NCBI RefSeq assembly: GCF_001280505.1
Contig: NZ_LBIO01000037.1
Span: forward strand, 354,881-418,880
Reading direction: 5' to 3'
Source: Mangrovimonas sp. TPBH4
GTDB lineage: Bacteria > Bacteroidota > Bacteroidia > Flavobacteriales > Flavobacteriaceae
Length of the DNA stretch: 64,000 bases
In this document: positions 63,999-64,000 of the stretch, in pieces
Position numbering within the stretch: position 1 is the first letter of the stretch
Layout: the number at the start of each line of letters is the position of its first letter
The notes under the pieces: model-generated
Told to the model about the DNA's origin: nothing
Databases searched by the model: none
What the model saw: the letters and a program-made list of their open reading frames with translations, nothing else
Made by a program: the position numbers and the translations under genes

Positions 63999-64000
63999 GT

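Larger units (their letters stand above)
58951..64000. mobile_element. Island 2 (left part), stacked behind island 1
   Basis: A second att copy is followed at once by a terminator hairpin and a second integrase homologous to that of island 1. The right boundary is beyond the window. It is not certain that the cassette array from 61,930 belongs to this island instead of adjoining chromosome. Confidence 0.65.
61933..64000 (-). mobile_element. Integron-like cassette array (three cassettes, array continues past the window)
   Basis: Three minus-strand genes are each separated by a ~125-bp imperfect palindrome beginning AACGG and ending GGTGTT. Cassette edges pair as GTTGGCA/TGCCAAC, GTTAGCA/TGCTAAC and GTTGTGCA/TGCACAAC, as expected if each cassette circularises and reinserts at a G/TT point. 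No integron integrase gene is in the window; it would be expected to the right. Confidence 0.75.

Noticed and set aside
61933..64000. CRISPR array or insertion sequences at the right edge
   Set aside because: The ~125-bp repeats separate whole genes in one orientation, and no transposase is present. Boundary complementarity points to attC-like sites.

Overview
The window comes from a member of the Bacteroidota, most likely a flavobacterium (Flavobacteriaceae). It is AT-rich, with a SusD/SusE-type polysaccharide utilization locus, the type IX secretion genes gldKLMN, a T9SS sorting domain, lipoproteins with Bacteroidota-type signal peptides, and several promoters of the form TTTG-N18..21-TAnnTTTG. 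I cannot name a species.

Bases 1-15,400 hold the downstream part of a xyloglucan utilization locus. In order it encodes the end of a SusD-like protein, a surface glycan-binding lipoprotein, a GH2 beta-galactosidase, a GH31 alpha-xylosidase with a PA14 insert, a GH3 beta-glucosidase, a BACON-GH5 endo-xyloglucanase, a GH29 alpha-L-fucosidase and a CE20-like acetyl esterase. Together these can strip acetyl, fucose, galactose and xylose side chains and hydrolyse the glucan backbone. The susC gene must lie to the left of the window. A strong terminator closes the locus.

Bases 15,760-23,100 carry a secreted protein with nine FN3 repeats that is translationally coupled to a T9SS-sorted tyrosinase. 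A CapK/PaaK-like adenylate-forming enzyme and an ATP-grasp protein follow. Bases 23,100-44,300 are core genome: groEL/groES, secG, lptE, a sigma-54 activator, miaB, topA, an arginase-fold protein that has lost its metal ligands, gldKLMN, a FAD oxidoreductase, a DUF983 protein, an ABC-F ATPase and an LRR protein.

Bases 44,400 to the right edge are accessory DNA stacked on an initiator tRNA(fMet) gene. Island 1 (44,434-58,993) is bounded by an exact 43-bp repeat of the tRNA 3' half. It carries a tyrosine integrase, an unknown protein, a replication-like module (RHH protein, RepA-like ATPase, primase-like protein) with three different short-period repeat arrays, an SRAP protein, a type III-like restriction-modification operon with an XRE regulator, and an unrecognised two-gene membrane-protein module. 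I see no relaxase, conjugation or phage structural genes.

A second, homologous integrase begins directly after the right-hand repeat (59,047), so another island is stacked behind the first. Its cargo includes an unknown protein and an RHH protein. From about 61,930 to the right edge there is an integron-like cassette array: small genes, all on the minus strand, separated by ~125-bp palindromic attC-like repeats. The boundary sequences of each cassette match each other but differ between cassettes. No integron integrase is visible inside the window.
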